Below, in pieces: positions 9,784-20,408 of a DNA stretch of 64,000 nt. Below the pieces are notes generated by a model. That model was not told the DNA's origin. It was given only the letters and a program-made list of their open reading frames with translations, and did not search any database. This DNA comes from Emiliania huxleyi CCMP1516. Taxonomy: Eukaryota; Haptophyta; Isochrysidales; Noelaerhabdaceae. The translations under genes and the position numbers were made by a program. The stretch lies in the NCBI RefSeq assembly GCF_000372725.1, contig NW_005196900.1, positions 156,133-220,132 of the forward strand. The letters run 5' to 3'. Each line of letters begins with the position of its first letter. Positions within the stretch are counted from its first letter, which is position 1.

Positions 9784-11643
9784 TCATGTCTTCTGCTTCT
9801 TCTCCGCCCCGTTGGCGGTCCGGCTGCGGTTGCCAAACTCGAGCGTCTTTGCGTCGAGGCCGAAGGCGGAGGGCAGCACGCACTCGGAGGCGTGCTTGCC
9901 GTCGATCTTGCCCGAGGCGGTGAGGTACTCCTTGCCGATCAGCTTCTGGTTCCACAGGATCATCTTGTCGATGCACGGCACCGCGACGCCCACCATGTTT
10001 GCGATGTCCTTCATCGTGCACAGCCCGAAGGGCAGGTCCGTCTCGAAGAACTTGTGTGCGAGCGTCGGCACCACCCCGCCCTCGATGGCCGTGTACGGGA
10101 TCCTGTGCTTGGCGAAGGCCTTGTTGGACATGATGCAGCTGACCTGCGGGAGGCGGAGCGCGCGCGGGCGCGTGTCGCGGGGCGAGCGCGGCGCAGAGTC
10201 CTCGCTGTCGCGGTGTGGCACGGGCGGGGCAGCCTGTCCAGCACGCAAGGGGCTCCGCTCGGCGCATCTCTGGCGGAGGTGCGGCGGAGGTGCGGCGCAT
10301 CGCACCGTGTCCCACGCGCAGGTGATCTGCTCCTCGTAGTTTTGCATCACACACGCCTTCATCGAGAAGTCGCTGTCGACGAGGTGGCCGTTCTGCGGCA
10401 GCGCGCCGCGCAGGCCGGCGACGATGGCGCAGAGGTCGGTGTCCATCTCGACGAGGGTGACCTGCCCGCGGGGAGGGGAGGGGGAGGGGGGGGGGGCAGG
10501 CTGGCGGTGGAGGGAGGAGGAGCGGCGGGGCACGGGGAGGGGGGGCCGGGGGGGAAGAGGAGGCGGAGGCGAAGGCGGGACCCGGGGAGGGCGGGGCGGG
10601 GGGGGGGTGGCGGCGGAGGCGGTGGCGGGGCCCGGGGAGGGCGGGGCGGGGCGGAGGAGGGGCGGGGCGGGGCGGAGGCGAGGAGCGGCACCGCGGAGTC
10701 GGTGCGCAGGTCCTTGTAGATGAGAGTGGGCACCTGCCGCCGAGAGGAGGGGCGGCCGGAGTGTCGCGGCGGAGGTGAGAGGCGGCGCTGTGAGAGGCGG
10801 CGCTGTGAGAGACTAGGGGAGGGAGGCGGCGGTGGGAGGCGGGATGCGAGCGGTCGTGCGCGTTGCGGGTGGGAGCGGCGTCGGTCGTGTGGGCGCCGCT
10901 CCTTGTCCGGGTCGTACGGGCTCTTCCCGTCCCAGTCCTTGAAGAGGCCGTACAGGATGGGCGGGTGCAGCGACGGGTTGTTGGGCCAGAGCGTGCTCGC
11001 GATGAAGTCGGTGTCGGTGAGGAAGGGCATCTTGAGGATCTTGGCGAGGATGGGCTTGACGCCGTCAGAGTCGCGTCCGTCCTCGGTCGCGATCCGCAGC
11101 AGCCGCTTCGCCCCGATGACCAGCCCCGTCCGCCCGTACTCGAGCGTGCCGCAGCACCACGGGATCAGCTGCGTGCCAAAGAGTGAGTAGTTGCCTGGCC
11201 CGAGCGCCTCCGCCGCCACCCAGTTGAAGCCGCCGTACGCGCAGATCGAGCCGATGAAGACCTTCTTCTGCATGTCCAGGTGCGGCCGGATCCGCGCCAG
11301 CACCGTCGGGTTGTGGTGGATCGGCAGCCCGGCGATGAAGATCAGGTCCGTCTGCGGAATGCAGAGCGCCGGGTCGTCAGTCACGAGGTCGATGCCGACC
11401 CGCAGCTCCGCCTGCGGGAAGTAGTCGAGGTCCTCGTTGACAAAGCCGATGTCGTCCTTGTTCCAGTCGGCGGGCCGCCGGGTGAGGATCGCCACCTGAC
11501 GGCGAGGGATCGAAGCGTCAGCGGCTGAGCTCTCGCGTCTCAGCCATCCGCGGCGCGGCGGTCGCGACCTCGTGGCCGGCGTCCTTGGCGAGCGCAGCGA
11601 AGATGGGAGTCGAGTTGCCGCCTCCCACGACGGTGATGTGCAT
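9784..11643 (-). CDS. Opine (octopine/nopaline-type) dehydrogenase, about five exons
   Basis: Catalyses NAD(P)H-dependent reductive condensation of an amino acid with a keto acid, or the reverse. Exons I can place: 11643-11569 (MHITVVGGGNSTPIF, the Rossmann start), 11495 to about 10875, 10733-10692, 10461-10306 and 10143-9784; total about 415 residues, the usual size. Introns 1, 3 and 4 are GT-AG and in phase (GHE|VAIL, TDSA|VTLV, WDT|VSCI); the second intron's donor, after PYDPDKE, is unresolved. The helical domain is well matched: HPPILYGLFKDWDGK, AIEGGVVPTLAHKFFETDLPFGL, MKDIANMVGVAVPCIDKMI and NQKLIGKEYL. In animals such enzymes regenerate NAD without oxygen; the role here is unknown. Confidence 0.82.
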
Positions 11644-12160
11644 GACAGTGCCCTTGTGCCGGGTCGGTGGCAGCGGCGGCAGCGGCGGAGACACAAGGTG
11701 CCACAAAGAAAGGAATTCTGCGGGGAAAAATTTTTACAAGCTCTCACAACACTGGGCAAAGAAAACGGAGCCGCCAATGGAGCCACAGTGCGCGGCGCAG
11801 ATTTCTTTTTCAAATTTCGCCCAGGGTTTCTTCTTCGGGCCTTGCCGGATTGGGGTCTGTGGACATTGACCTATCCCCAGTCGCGACGTGCCCGCGCTGC
11901 GCGTCGGTCGCGACCTACGCGCCGGCGCTCGGCGCACCTAAGTCAAAACAAATAAATCTACCTAAGTCCAAGCTGGGGCTGGAGTTGATCGAGATCGTTG
12001 TGGTCGCTTCCCTTTCGCGAGGCGGTGCGGACTGCCGGAGGCCTCGGTCTGCTCCCCTCTGCCCGTGCGACTTTCGCTAACTCCCTCGAGCGTAGATCGT
12101 CTCTCTTCGGCGCGCTCGAGCACGTTTGGCACACCAAGTCCAAGAGGCTTTGACTGAGTA
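11644..12160. other. Intergenic stretch left of the nested transposon
   Basis: Includes a partial family C-like segment near 11705-11780 (AAAGGAATTC, CACAACACTGGGC) and unassigned sequence. No gene seen. Confidence 0.55.
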
Positions 12161-13404
12161 GTGAGGGAGGGTGTAGAGGATGTAGAGTGTAGAGCGCTGT
12201 ACAGTTCCGGACGGGCATTAAGAACCTCTAACGTTAAGAACCTGAGGCTCATATTTCGGCCGGATCCCTAAGAACTCCCTAAGAACCTGAGGCTGGGCCA
12301 ACGCCTGCAGCCGGCGCCCCTGCCCCCGCGGCCGCAGCCGCAGGGGCAGCTCACGGCAGCGAATGACTCTCTTGTCACGCCATGCGCGAACTTACTGTTC
12401 CAAACTTCCAAACTGTTTTAAGACCCATTTATTGATTTTTAATCGAAGCCGAAACGGTTTAAAAAACCATCCACCCGGTTAAGAACCTGAGGCTCGGCCC
12501 CCGACGGACCGCCGACTTAGCTAAGAACCTGAGGCTGGGCGAAGAACCTGTGCGTTCTTAATGCCCGTCCGGAACTGTAGAGCTGTAGAGATGTAGAGCG
12601 CTGTAGAGCTGTAGAGCTCTACATCCGCCGCGTGACGAGGCGCCTGCGTTGTAGAGCGATGTAGAGGCGCTCTACAACGTGAAATCTCTACAACAAACTC
12701 TATATCAGCGGCGAACGAGGCACGGTCCTCTCCGACATGAGGCGCGTTGCACTTGCCAGTGGCAGTGCTGCCCTGGCCTTCTGTCTGCCCGCCCAATGGG
12801 TGGGAGGTGCCTCTGCTGCTGTGGCATGCCTCACGGCTGCGACTGGCCGGCGCCTCGGCGCGTCAGCTCGGCTAGGTGTAGCGATAGTGGCCAGCGCAAC
12901 TCGCCTGGACTCAACGCTCAGCCACGGAGCTCCCGCACGCGCTGGCGCGAGGCATGGCGCATGCAACGCGTCTGAATGCTCGCCTCGCCTCACGCAAATG
13001 CGACCGTCCTCGCAGCCGACAGTCCACCGCCTGCGCTAAAGAAGCACAGCGACGAATGCGGCACCGGCGACGCATGGCAGGCTGGTCATGACGCAGTTAT
13101 AGGGTGTTGTGTGCTGTCAGAGTGACTCTCTGTGTGTCAGGGATAGTCAGGGCCGTCCATCAGAGCTCCAGTAAGCTCGGAGACACCCCATTAGTGCGAC
13201 TCGACCTCTTCGAGTCACTGCCTTCCCGGCGGTTTGGCTGTAGAGCCTCTACAACAAACTCTACAACAAAATCGCGCTCTGCATCGCTCTACAACGCAGG
13301 CGCTTCGTCACGCGGCGGATGTAGAGCTCTACAGCTCTACAGCGCTCTACATCTCTACAGCTCTACAGCGCTCTACACTCTACATCCTCTACACCCTCCC
13401 TCAC
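12161..13404. mobile_element. Foldback-type DNA element with long terminal inverted repeats
   Basis: The ends are inverted repeats: 12161-12201 matches the complement of 13364-13404 over 41 bp without mismatch. After the nested insert is skipped, the match continues for roughly another 90 bp (12580-12672 versus 13363-13270) with few differences. The arms are built of TGTAGAGC/GCTCTACA words. Without the insert the element is about 870 bp. The interior (12700-13230) has only a 100-codon frame at 12737-13039 with a hydrophobic start (MRRVALASGSAALAFCLPAQ), doubtful as a gene. I find no clear target duplication. Confidence 0.75.
12202..12577. mobile_element. Short TIR element (Tc1/mariner-like MITE) nested in the foldback element
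   Basis: 376 bp with perfect 24-bp terminal inverted repeats beginning CAGTTCCGGACGGGCATTAA, flanked on both sides by TA (12200-12201 and 12578-12579), the target duplication of Tc1/mariner elements. The interior carries four copies of TAAGAACCTGAGGCT. No transposase frame. Its insertion splits the left arm of the outer element, so it is the younger of the two. Confidence 0.88.
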
Positions 13405-13943
13405 GCCTCCAGGGCTTTGATTCTTACGACCCACCCGCCAAGGCAGGTGTGCACTCTGCTAGTACTTGTGTGCTCACACCACTACACTGTGGGGGGTGCC
13501 CGGGCATGATGTATGTGCGCGTCTGTGCGTGTGTGGGACAGACGTTGTTGCCCATGCGCGGGGCTTCCCGCGGGGACTCGGACCGAAGACGTAACAGCAG
13601 CAATCCGCGCAGCGAAGCGAAAATGGAGGGAAATGGCGAAAACCAAACGATGTGGGCCAAACAAGCCCAAACCTAAGGAGAGTACTTTATATGAAGTGGA
13701 CGGACCCACCGCCCTAAAAATCTCTGTCCCACTTGGGGAGGGGGTTGACATCGTGATTTCGCGGAAAATTTCTTTTTCTGCCGTGTAAATTCCGGCGTGA
13801 AGAGAGGGAAAACCCGACGGGAGGGCACAGACCTACCCTACCTACCCCTGCCCAAGCAACGAAACACCTTCCTGAAGACGAACCGGTTTGTTGGCCGGCC
13901 TCCTCCCTCCTCTCCGCCGGCCCTCGCTCGTTCACTCTCTCCT
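13405..13943. other. Spacer upstream of the seven-exon gene
   Basis: Short frames without recognisable similarity. It probably contains the promoter and 5' UTR of the gene starting at 13944. Confidence 0.5.
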
Positions 13944-16362
13944 ATGCTGCCCGCGCTGCTGGTCTTTGCGCTGTGGAGCCCGCCGCGACCAGCCGTGCTG
14001 AAACCACGGATGTGCGCGGGCGCGGCGCCCGCCGCGCCGCCGGTAATGCTGACGCCGGAGCAGGTCGCCATCCTACTGGCGCGGGTACAGGCGCTCGAGT
14101 CGCGCGTGGAGGCCCTGGAGCAAGGCTCGCTCTCCGCCCGGATCCCGCGCCGCATCGTGTCGCACTTCGCAAACACGGCCGCTCGGCTGCGCGGCGCGGC
14201 TCCGCTGCCAGGCCTGCGTTCGCGCCTGGTCGACGCCGCGACCATCGCCGCAAGCAGCAGCCTGGTGGGGCGGCGCGTCGAGCAGGAGGCGGACGCTTCC
14301 GCCGACGACGCGGACGCGGACGCGGACATGATCCGAGCGCTCGCTGAGGCGGAGGCGCTGCTCCAGTCCCTCTCGACCTCCGCGCTCGACTCGCTCACGA
14401 GAGGCGACTTCGAGCGGCTGACTTGGTCGGCGGAGCAGATGGCAAAGGTGTCGGCCAAGGTGGTGACGGACCGCGTGGCCTCCGACATCGAGCAGATGGC
14501 GAAGGTCTCCGCGAAGGAGATCACGGACCGGGTGGCCTCCGACATCGACAAGGTTTGGCATCCGGCGCCGGCTCCAGTTCGCAGGGCCCTTCCCTGACCT
14601 TCTCGGGGCCTTCCCGCAGGTTGTGTCGGACGCGGGCAGGCTCGCCTCGTCGGTGATCCAGCTGCCGGACCTGCCCGACGGGCTCACCCTCCCCGAAGGC
14701 ATCCAGCTGCCCGAAGGCATCCAGCTGCCGGAGCTGACTGCTGCCGCCGCCTCCGCACCGCCTCCCGCCGTCGCCCCGCCAGCCGCTGGCCGCGTGACGC
14801 CCGCGCGGCTCGCCTCGATCCTCCACTCGCGCGACCTGCTCGTTCGGCAGCGCGAGCGGCTGCGGCGCACCCAGCCGGGCGAGGTGACACCTCCTAGACA
14901 CCTCCTAGACACGTCCTCGACACGTCCTAGACACTTCCTAGACCCGCGGCAGGCAACTCGACACTGGCAGTGAGAGTTGAGAGTTAGCGATGAAGTCCAC
15001 CCAACAGGTGATCGACCGCGCAATCACCTCGACGCTGGGTGCTCTCAACTCGTCGCTCGCACTCGCGAGCAGGTGCAGCATCGCCTCATCGCCAGAGCAC
15101 TCGTCCCACGACACGTCCACGACACGCCCACGACACGCCCACGACACGCCACGACACGTCCACGACACGCCCACGACACGCCCACGACACGCCCACGACA
15201 CGCCCCGACACTCCACCACCCGCACCACACAGGCCCACAACACGCCCCGGCGACACGCCCCAGCGACACGCGCCCACGGCACCCGCCCCGCAGGCAGCTC
15301 GCCTCGCGCCGCTTGCTCGGCGCCTCCTTCGCGCTCGGCTCCGCCGCCGGCCTGGCGCTGCACTACGCCCTCTCCGGCCTCGGCGGTGCGGGCGCGGCCA
15401 CCGCCGCCGCCGCAGCGCGCGCGATCGTCGGAGGGTGTTTGCTCGCCTACTCGACCACCCTCGCGAACCAGCTCGGCGCCCTGTCTCGCCTCGCCGCCGC
15501 CTTCGCCCTCACCGTCTGGGATTGGATCCTCGACAAGGCCTGTGACTTCTTATGGCGGAGGCGGGAGAGAGCCGCGTGTGACGGTGCGGGGAGGTGCGTG
15601 GCTGTAGGTGGGCATCCTCGAAAAGTGGCGCCAGGCGCGCGGCGCACCGGCCGCGAGACTCCCCCCGAGCCTCCCGCGCCTCCCGCGCCTCCCGCGCCTC
15701 CCGCGCCTCCCGCCTCTGCCTCCCATTTCCCGCGAGGCGCCACTCTCCACTCGCCGCTCTCCGCTGCTCCGCCTCAGGCCGTCTTTGTGTACCGCACGGG
15801 CCGCTTGTTCGAGAAGATGGACTCGCAAGTGCAGGCGATGAAGCTCGAGCGAGTGGCGAGGTCCGCTTCTGCAGCGCTCGAGGCGCGCCGCCCCTCCGCC
15901 CGCCCACCCGCCCGCCTCCAGCTTGCCCGACCACAAACGCCCATCACCGGCAAGGAACGGGCGCTAGAGAGGTGCTGCCCGCGCCACACCCCTCGTGCCT
16001 CGCCGCAGGCCACCGCCTCCTCGCTCGAGTCATGGTTCGCATCCACCAGTACGTCAGTCGGGGCGGGATGGAACGCGACCGCGGCGTCGGCGGCCGGCGC
16101 TGCCGCGAGCAGCAGCGCCTCCCTCTCCGCGACGTGGGCGCGCGTCGACCAGGCGGTGGGCAAGGCGTTCGGCGCGAGCAGCGATTGGGTGGCGCAGATC
16201 CAGCGCGAAATCTTCAACGAGAGCGCAAAAGTAGAGGAGGCCGCGACCCCGGCAGCCATCGGCAGCGGCGCCAACCGCTCAGGCATAGAGGCGCCTGTCG
16301 AGGCCCCGCCCGAGGTGCCGCGACCGTACTTAGCGAGTGACAGCGGGTTCCCGTTTTATTAG
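13944..16362 (+). CDS. Unknown protein with leader peptide and central hydrophobic segment, seven exons
   Basis: Model: 13944-14552, 14620-14883, 15008-15072, 15294-15537, 15608-15634, 15778-15882, 16009-16362, all phases compatible, about 555 residues. It starts with a hydrophobic leader (MLPALLVFALWSPPRPAVL) then CAGAAPAAPP, as for a secretory or bipartite plastid leader. Residues ~45-200 are helical, with a duplicated EQMAKVSAK unit. Exon 4 encodes Ala/Gly-rich hydrophobic stretches (LLGASFALGSAAGLALHYAL and following), probably two membrane segments. The C-terminal part is amphipathic helix. Introns 1-3 are GT-AG; introns 4-6 appear as GC-AG. Exon 5 is only 27 nt. Introns 2 and 3 contain short tandem repeats (CTAGACAC and CACGACACGCC). 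No family recognised. Confidence 0.65.
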
Positions 16363-16970
16363 TGGCCTGTGTCGCCATGTACCATTTGTCCAGCAGGCAT
16401 CCAATCTCGAAAGATCTAGTAGAATCTTTACTAGGCGAGGCAGGGGGTAGCGCCAAATTCTCAGAGTTTTCTCGCGCGCGTCTCTCTCTCACTCTGTGCG
16501 GCCGACAAGCCGCCCGACACGCGACACGTGCACACGTGATTCCGTGCGGCTCTTGCGGGGAGAAGACGAGAAATCAGGAAAAGACAAAAAGAGCGCAGGG
16601 AAGAGCCGCGCCGGCCGCCGCCGCCGCCGCGGCGCATATGCGCCCCCCGGGCGCCGCCCGCGCGACCCGCGCGAGTGTCAGAGACACCCCACTCCCCACG
16701 AGACACACACAGCGAGACGTCTCAGTGCTCAGAAGACGTCACACGTCACACCAAAATTCCCAATTTGAATCTGCTATTGGTGGAGTACGCACCGACCTGT
16801 ACGAAAAGAAACAAAACCAATTGTGGGGAAAGACCTAGAGGACTCGCGCCAAGGGCGCTAGGGGTGGATGGTGGGGCTAGGGGATGGGCGCTAGGGCCGG
16901 GCTTCGCGCGGTATGTAAATGACCCGTTTTGCGCCCCTCATCGAGGCCAGGCCACCGAGCAGGGAGCAAG
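16363..16970. other. Spacer between convergent genes
   Basis: Contains 3' ends of the flanking genes and low-complexity G- and C-rich blocks. No gene, RNA or known repeat recognised. Confidence 0.55.
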
Positions 16971-19010
16971 TCAGAGAAGAACAAAGCTGTGTCGCCGCTT
17001 GAGTTCGGGCGAGAGGTAGACGTTGCTGTTTTGCAGCCCGAGCCTGTCCAGCTGCGTCCACTCAAGGGTGCTCGCCGTCTCGCTCGTCGAGGCCTCGCTC
17101 CGGCCGGAATCTTGCCAAGACGAGATGGAACCGGCAAAGGACGCATCGGGCCCTCCTGTGACGGGGTCGGCGCGGCCGCGCAGAGCGGCTACAGATGGGC
17201 GGACCCTTGTCATGCTCTGAGGGGTCTCTGGCCCCTTGCTCAGAGACTCCATCTCACGAGAGCGAGTCACCAATGTCGGCAGGGACCGCGAGTAGCGCAG
17301 CCGTGGCGGCTTGCCCAATCCCGTCGGTGGCACCAGCTGAACTCCCGGGGGGAGCAGGAGCGCATCTGCCTCGCCGTTATCTTCTTGCGCCGCCGCGCGG
17401 GGCCCTTCTTGCGACGACGAGAGCACAACTGTGTGCGCATCGCCGCACGCAACGCTCGTGCAGCCGTGGACTTTGTCGACGAAGGCACGCAACCGTGACG
17501 GCGACTTCCTCTTCGACTGACCTAGAGAGCTCTCGGAGCCGCACTGGATCTCGAGGTTCATACCAATGGTCAAGACGGCGCCGGTTCGCGTCACGACCGC
17601 GGTGTGATGCGCTCCACACGCCGCCTCAATCGCATCACGGTGCGAGAGAGCAGGGATGACCTGGGGCTCGAGGCTCTTCCGCTGCCGCCCCAGCTGGCCG
17701 AAGCAAGACGAACCCCAGCCCCAGACCTCGCCGTTGGCAGCGACGGCGACAGTGTGCGCACTCCCGCAGCTTACCTGCACAATGGGCGCACCGAGCAGCG
17801 CGGCAACCCGGCGCGGGACCGACGAACGGAATTGGCCCGGCGCGAGACAGACTTCCTTCTCCAGGAGGGCCTCCTCGACCCGCGCGTAAAGCATCGCCTG
17901 GTCGTGGCTGCAGAGCGCGTCGCCAGAGCGTAGAAGGGTCAGCACCCCCGCCCAAGCCTGCTCCTTCTCCTTTTCTGGTCGCAGCTTGGCCACGACGTCT
18001 AGGTCAGAGTAGCTGAGCGGCGCTCCTCGGGCCAGTCGGAGAGACAACCTGCGGAGCTGAGCCTGGCTCGCGGCGACGCTCGAGGTTGTTAGACCGAGCC
18101 GATTGTCTGCGCAGTAGCCCCACGTCCATACCTCCGAGTTGCGGCACATGAGCGCGCTGTGGTTGGCGCCGGCGGACACCTGGATGACGTCGAGCTGCTG
18201 CCGCGTCACCTCGTCGATCTCGACGGGGGAGCTTGAGTCGACGTGGTCGCCGTGGCCGAGGCAGCCGGCAGCACCCGATCCCCATGCCAGCACGTGCAGC
18301 TCCCGTTGGTCGTGGGAGCGGAAAGTGGCGACGGTGTGCTGTGCGCCGCAGGCAATCTCTCGCCAGCCCCACGTGCGGTCCTCCACGCCGGCGACAAACT
18401 CCGCCCAACTGCCGCGCGCATGGAGGACCTTGCGGCGGAGGACGTCGGCGTCCTCGATCACACACGCCCCGTCAATGCCCGATGCCTCATCCCCGAGGCT
18501 GAAGCGCATGGAGCTCTTCGATCTCGTCAGCATGGGAAGCATCGGCCGGTTTTCGCTCTGGGGGAAGCTATCGCACGTCTTCAAAAGGGTTGGAGGCGGT
18601 AACGACACCGGCTGCGGGCACGGCTTGCGGTGTCCAAGACCGAGTTGACCAGAGTCATTCAGCCCCCACAGGAATGCTTCTCCAGTGTGCGTGACGGCAC
18701 TCGCGTGTTGTGCTCCGCACGCCACTTTGAGGGCATCCCTTCCCGCCAGTGCGGGCACCGGCTTGGCACTAAATGCACCCACCGCAGAGTTGCCCAGCTG
18801 GCCGGCGAGGTTGCAGCCGCTGGCAAAGACGTCTCCAGACTTGAGCAGTAGGATGGTGAAGTCGGCGCCGCAAGCAACCATGACGACAGTGTTCTCTTCT
18901 GATAGCTTTCGGAATGCGAGGGACGGCGGGACCGCATGGCTGCCTCGATACTCGTCGTCGAGACCAAGCTGGCCCCGCACCGCACGCCCCCAGCCAACGA
19001 CATGCGGCAT
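16971..19010 (-). CDS. RCC1-repeat protein
   Basis: 679 residues, single exon, ATG at 19010. RCC1 blades recur along the chain: VVGWGRAVRGQLGL, ACGADFTILLLKSGDVFASG then NLAGQLGN, ACGAQHASAVTHTGEAFLWG then NDSGQLGLG, ACGAQHTVATF, HVLAWGSGAAGCLGHGD, SAGANHSALMCR, VWTWG, VSCGSAHTVAVAANGEVWGWG then SCFGQLG, and ACGAHHTAVVTRTGAVLTIG. Together they make a seven-bladed propeller with a long spacer around residues 330-400. RCC1-like proteins act as Ran or other GTPase exchange factors or as scaffolds; this one has no extra catalytic domain that I can see. The last ~120 residues are Ser/Pro-rich and probably unstructured. Confidence 0.9.
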   Translation of the reverse strand: MPHVVGWGRAVRGQLGLDDEYRGSHAVPPSLAFRKLSEENTVVMVACGADFTILLLKSGDVFASGCNLAGQLGNSAVGAFSAKPVPALAGRDALKVACGAQHASAVTHTGEAFLWGLNDSGQLGLGHRKPCPQPVSLPPPTLLKTCDSFPQSENRPMLPMLTRSKSSMRFSLGDEASGIDGACVIEDADVLRRKVLHARGSWAEFVAGVEDRTWGWREIACGAQHTVATFRSHDQRELHVLAWGSGAAGCLGHGDHVDSSSPVEIDEVTRQQLDVIQVSAGANHSALMCRNSEVWTWGYCADNRLGLTTSSVAASQAQLRRLSLRLARGAPLSYSDLDVVAKLRPEKEKEQAWAGVLTLLRSGDALCSHDQAMLYARVEEALLEKEVCLAPGQFRSSVPRRVAALLGAPIVQVSCGSAHTVAVAANGEVWGWGSSCFGQLGRQRKSLEPQVIPALSHRDAIEAACGAHHTAVVTRTGAVLTIGMNLEIQCGSESSLGQSKRKSPSRLRAFVDKVHGCTSVACGDAHTVVLSSSQEGPRAAAQEDNGEADALLLPPGVQLVPPTGLGKPPRLRYSRSLPTLVTRSREMESLSKGPETPQSMTRVRPSVAALRGRADPVTGGPDASFAGSISSWQDSGRSEASTSETASTLEWTQLDRLGLQNSNVYLSPELKRRHSFVLL

Positions 19011-19450
19011 ATCAGCGAGAGGTCAATCGGTGACGGAAGCACGGATGCTGCCAACAACTGAGCGGAGCGAAACCGTCGATGAAGGCAAACACTGGCTGTG
19101 AATAGGTAAGCGACGTGTTTTCTTCTCAATAACAAGGTCTGTGACGCACCGCAACCCCTCCAAGCCATTGCCAGCTATTTTTTTCTCAATAGACAATAGT
19201 CAAACTCAAAGCGTCATGGGACTGACGGACGGACTGTGTCTGTGAATGAATGGACCTTTTCCTGGAAATCTGCCCGTCGGCTCTGAGTGTTTGTCCTTCG
19301 CTACTGTCCGCCGTGGCCCGTGGGTGTGCGCGATGTGGTGCGCGACGGACGTGGTTCACGCTAAACGAGCTCTAACTGAAAAAGTGCTTCTCACGCCTCC
19401 GAGCGACGAGCACGCCCGGGCGCGTTGCCACACCGCACACCGACGGTCGT
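19011..19450. other. Intergenic spacer
   Basis: Promoter side of the RCC1 gene and 3' side of the next gene on the same strand. Two TTTTTCTCAATA words occur, near 19118 and 19178. No gene seen. Confidence 0.5.
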
Positions 19451-20408
19451 CTAGGCGAGCTCGGCGACGATGACTCGCGTCCGCTCGAGCAGCTCGTTGA
19501 GGTACTCGGCCAGCAGGGCCTGCAGCGCCGACCCCGACGGCATGCCCAGCACGACCTCACCCATCTGGTCCTGCAGCGCCGACTGCAGCTCGAGCGGCCC
19601 GCACACGGGCTCGGCCGTGGCAACCTGCCCGCGCAGAGTCTCCTCCCACTCGTCCGGCTTCGCGGCGAGCACGGCGCGCAGCGCAGCCGCGAGCCCCGAG
19701 CCATCCTCCAGCCTCGGCTCGACCAGCGCAAGCAGCCGCTCGGCCGCGAAGAGCTGCAGCACCTCGCGCAGCATCTCGACGAGCCCCTCCATGCCTGCGG
19801 CGGAGTGCGCGACGGACCTCAGGCGAGGAGAGCCGGCAGCGGGGCTGCGGCAGTCGCCGCGCGGGGGGGCCGCGCGCACCGTCCTTGTCCGCCTTTGACA
19901 TGTACGCCTTGATGGTCGCGACAAATCCGTCGTCCAGCGAGCCGCCGCGCTCGCGGATGGCGGCCCGCACGGCCGCCGCCCGCTCCGCTGGGATCGGCAC
20001 CTCGAACTCGCCGCTCTCGGACGCGGCGATCTGGAGGATCGCCTGCGCTTTTGAGCCGTCATCCTGAATCTTCTCATCCGCGAGCCGGAGCAGCGTCTCG
20101 ACGGAGCTGGCGACACTGCTCGCGAGCTCCGCGATCGAATCGCGATCCGCCTCATCGTCGGCCGCGTCTGCCAGCTCGGCCAGCCGCAGGAAAAAGCGCT
20201 GGTCAATGGCCTTCATGTCGTTTGCCACTATTGCCGTGAGCCCGTCGAGCGGCGCGGCCCGCAGCTTGGCGATCAATGCGTCCTGCGCTTCCGTGGCTTG
20301 CGCGACGCAGACAGTACTCCGCGCACAGGCAGCATGAGCGCGCGGGGACAGCAGGCGCGGAGACGCGTGGAGCGCCAACGCTGTTGTGAGTGCGACTGCG
20401 AAGAGCAT
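19451..20408 (-). CDS. Probable plastid-targeted helical protein, two exons
   Basis: Exons 20408-19880 and 19794-19451 joined by a GT-AG intron (phase 1, KDG|MEGL), 290 residues. The N-terminus MLFAVALTTALALHASPRL then SPRAHAACARS reads as signal peptide plus transit peptide, as in algae with complex plastids. The mature part is acidic and helical (DGLTAIVANDMKAIDQRFFL, LASSVASSVETLLRLADEKI; second exon MEGLVEMLREVLQLF and PSGSALQALLAEYLNELLER). It looks like a conserved algal/plant plastid protein of unknown role, but I cannot name the family. Plastid location is inference from the leader. Confidence 0.65.

Noticed and set aside
12737-13039. Cargo gene in the foldback element
   Set aside because: The start is hydrophobic like a signal peptide, but the rest is biased and 100 codons is too short to support without homology.
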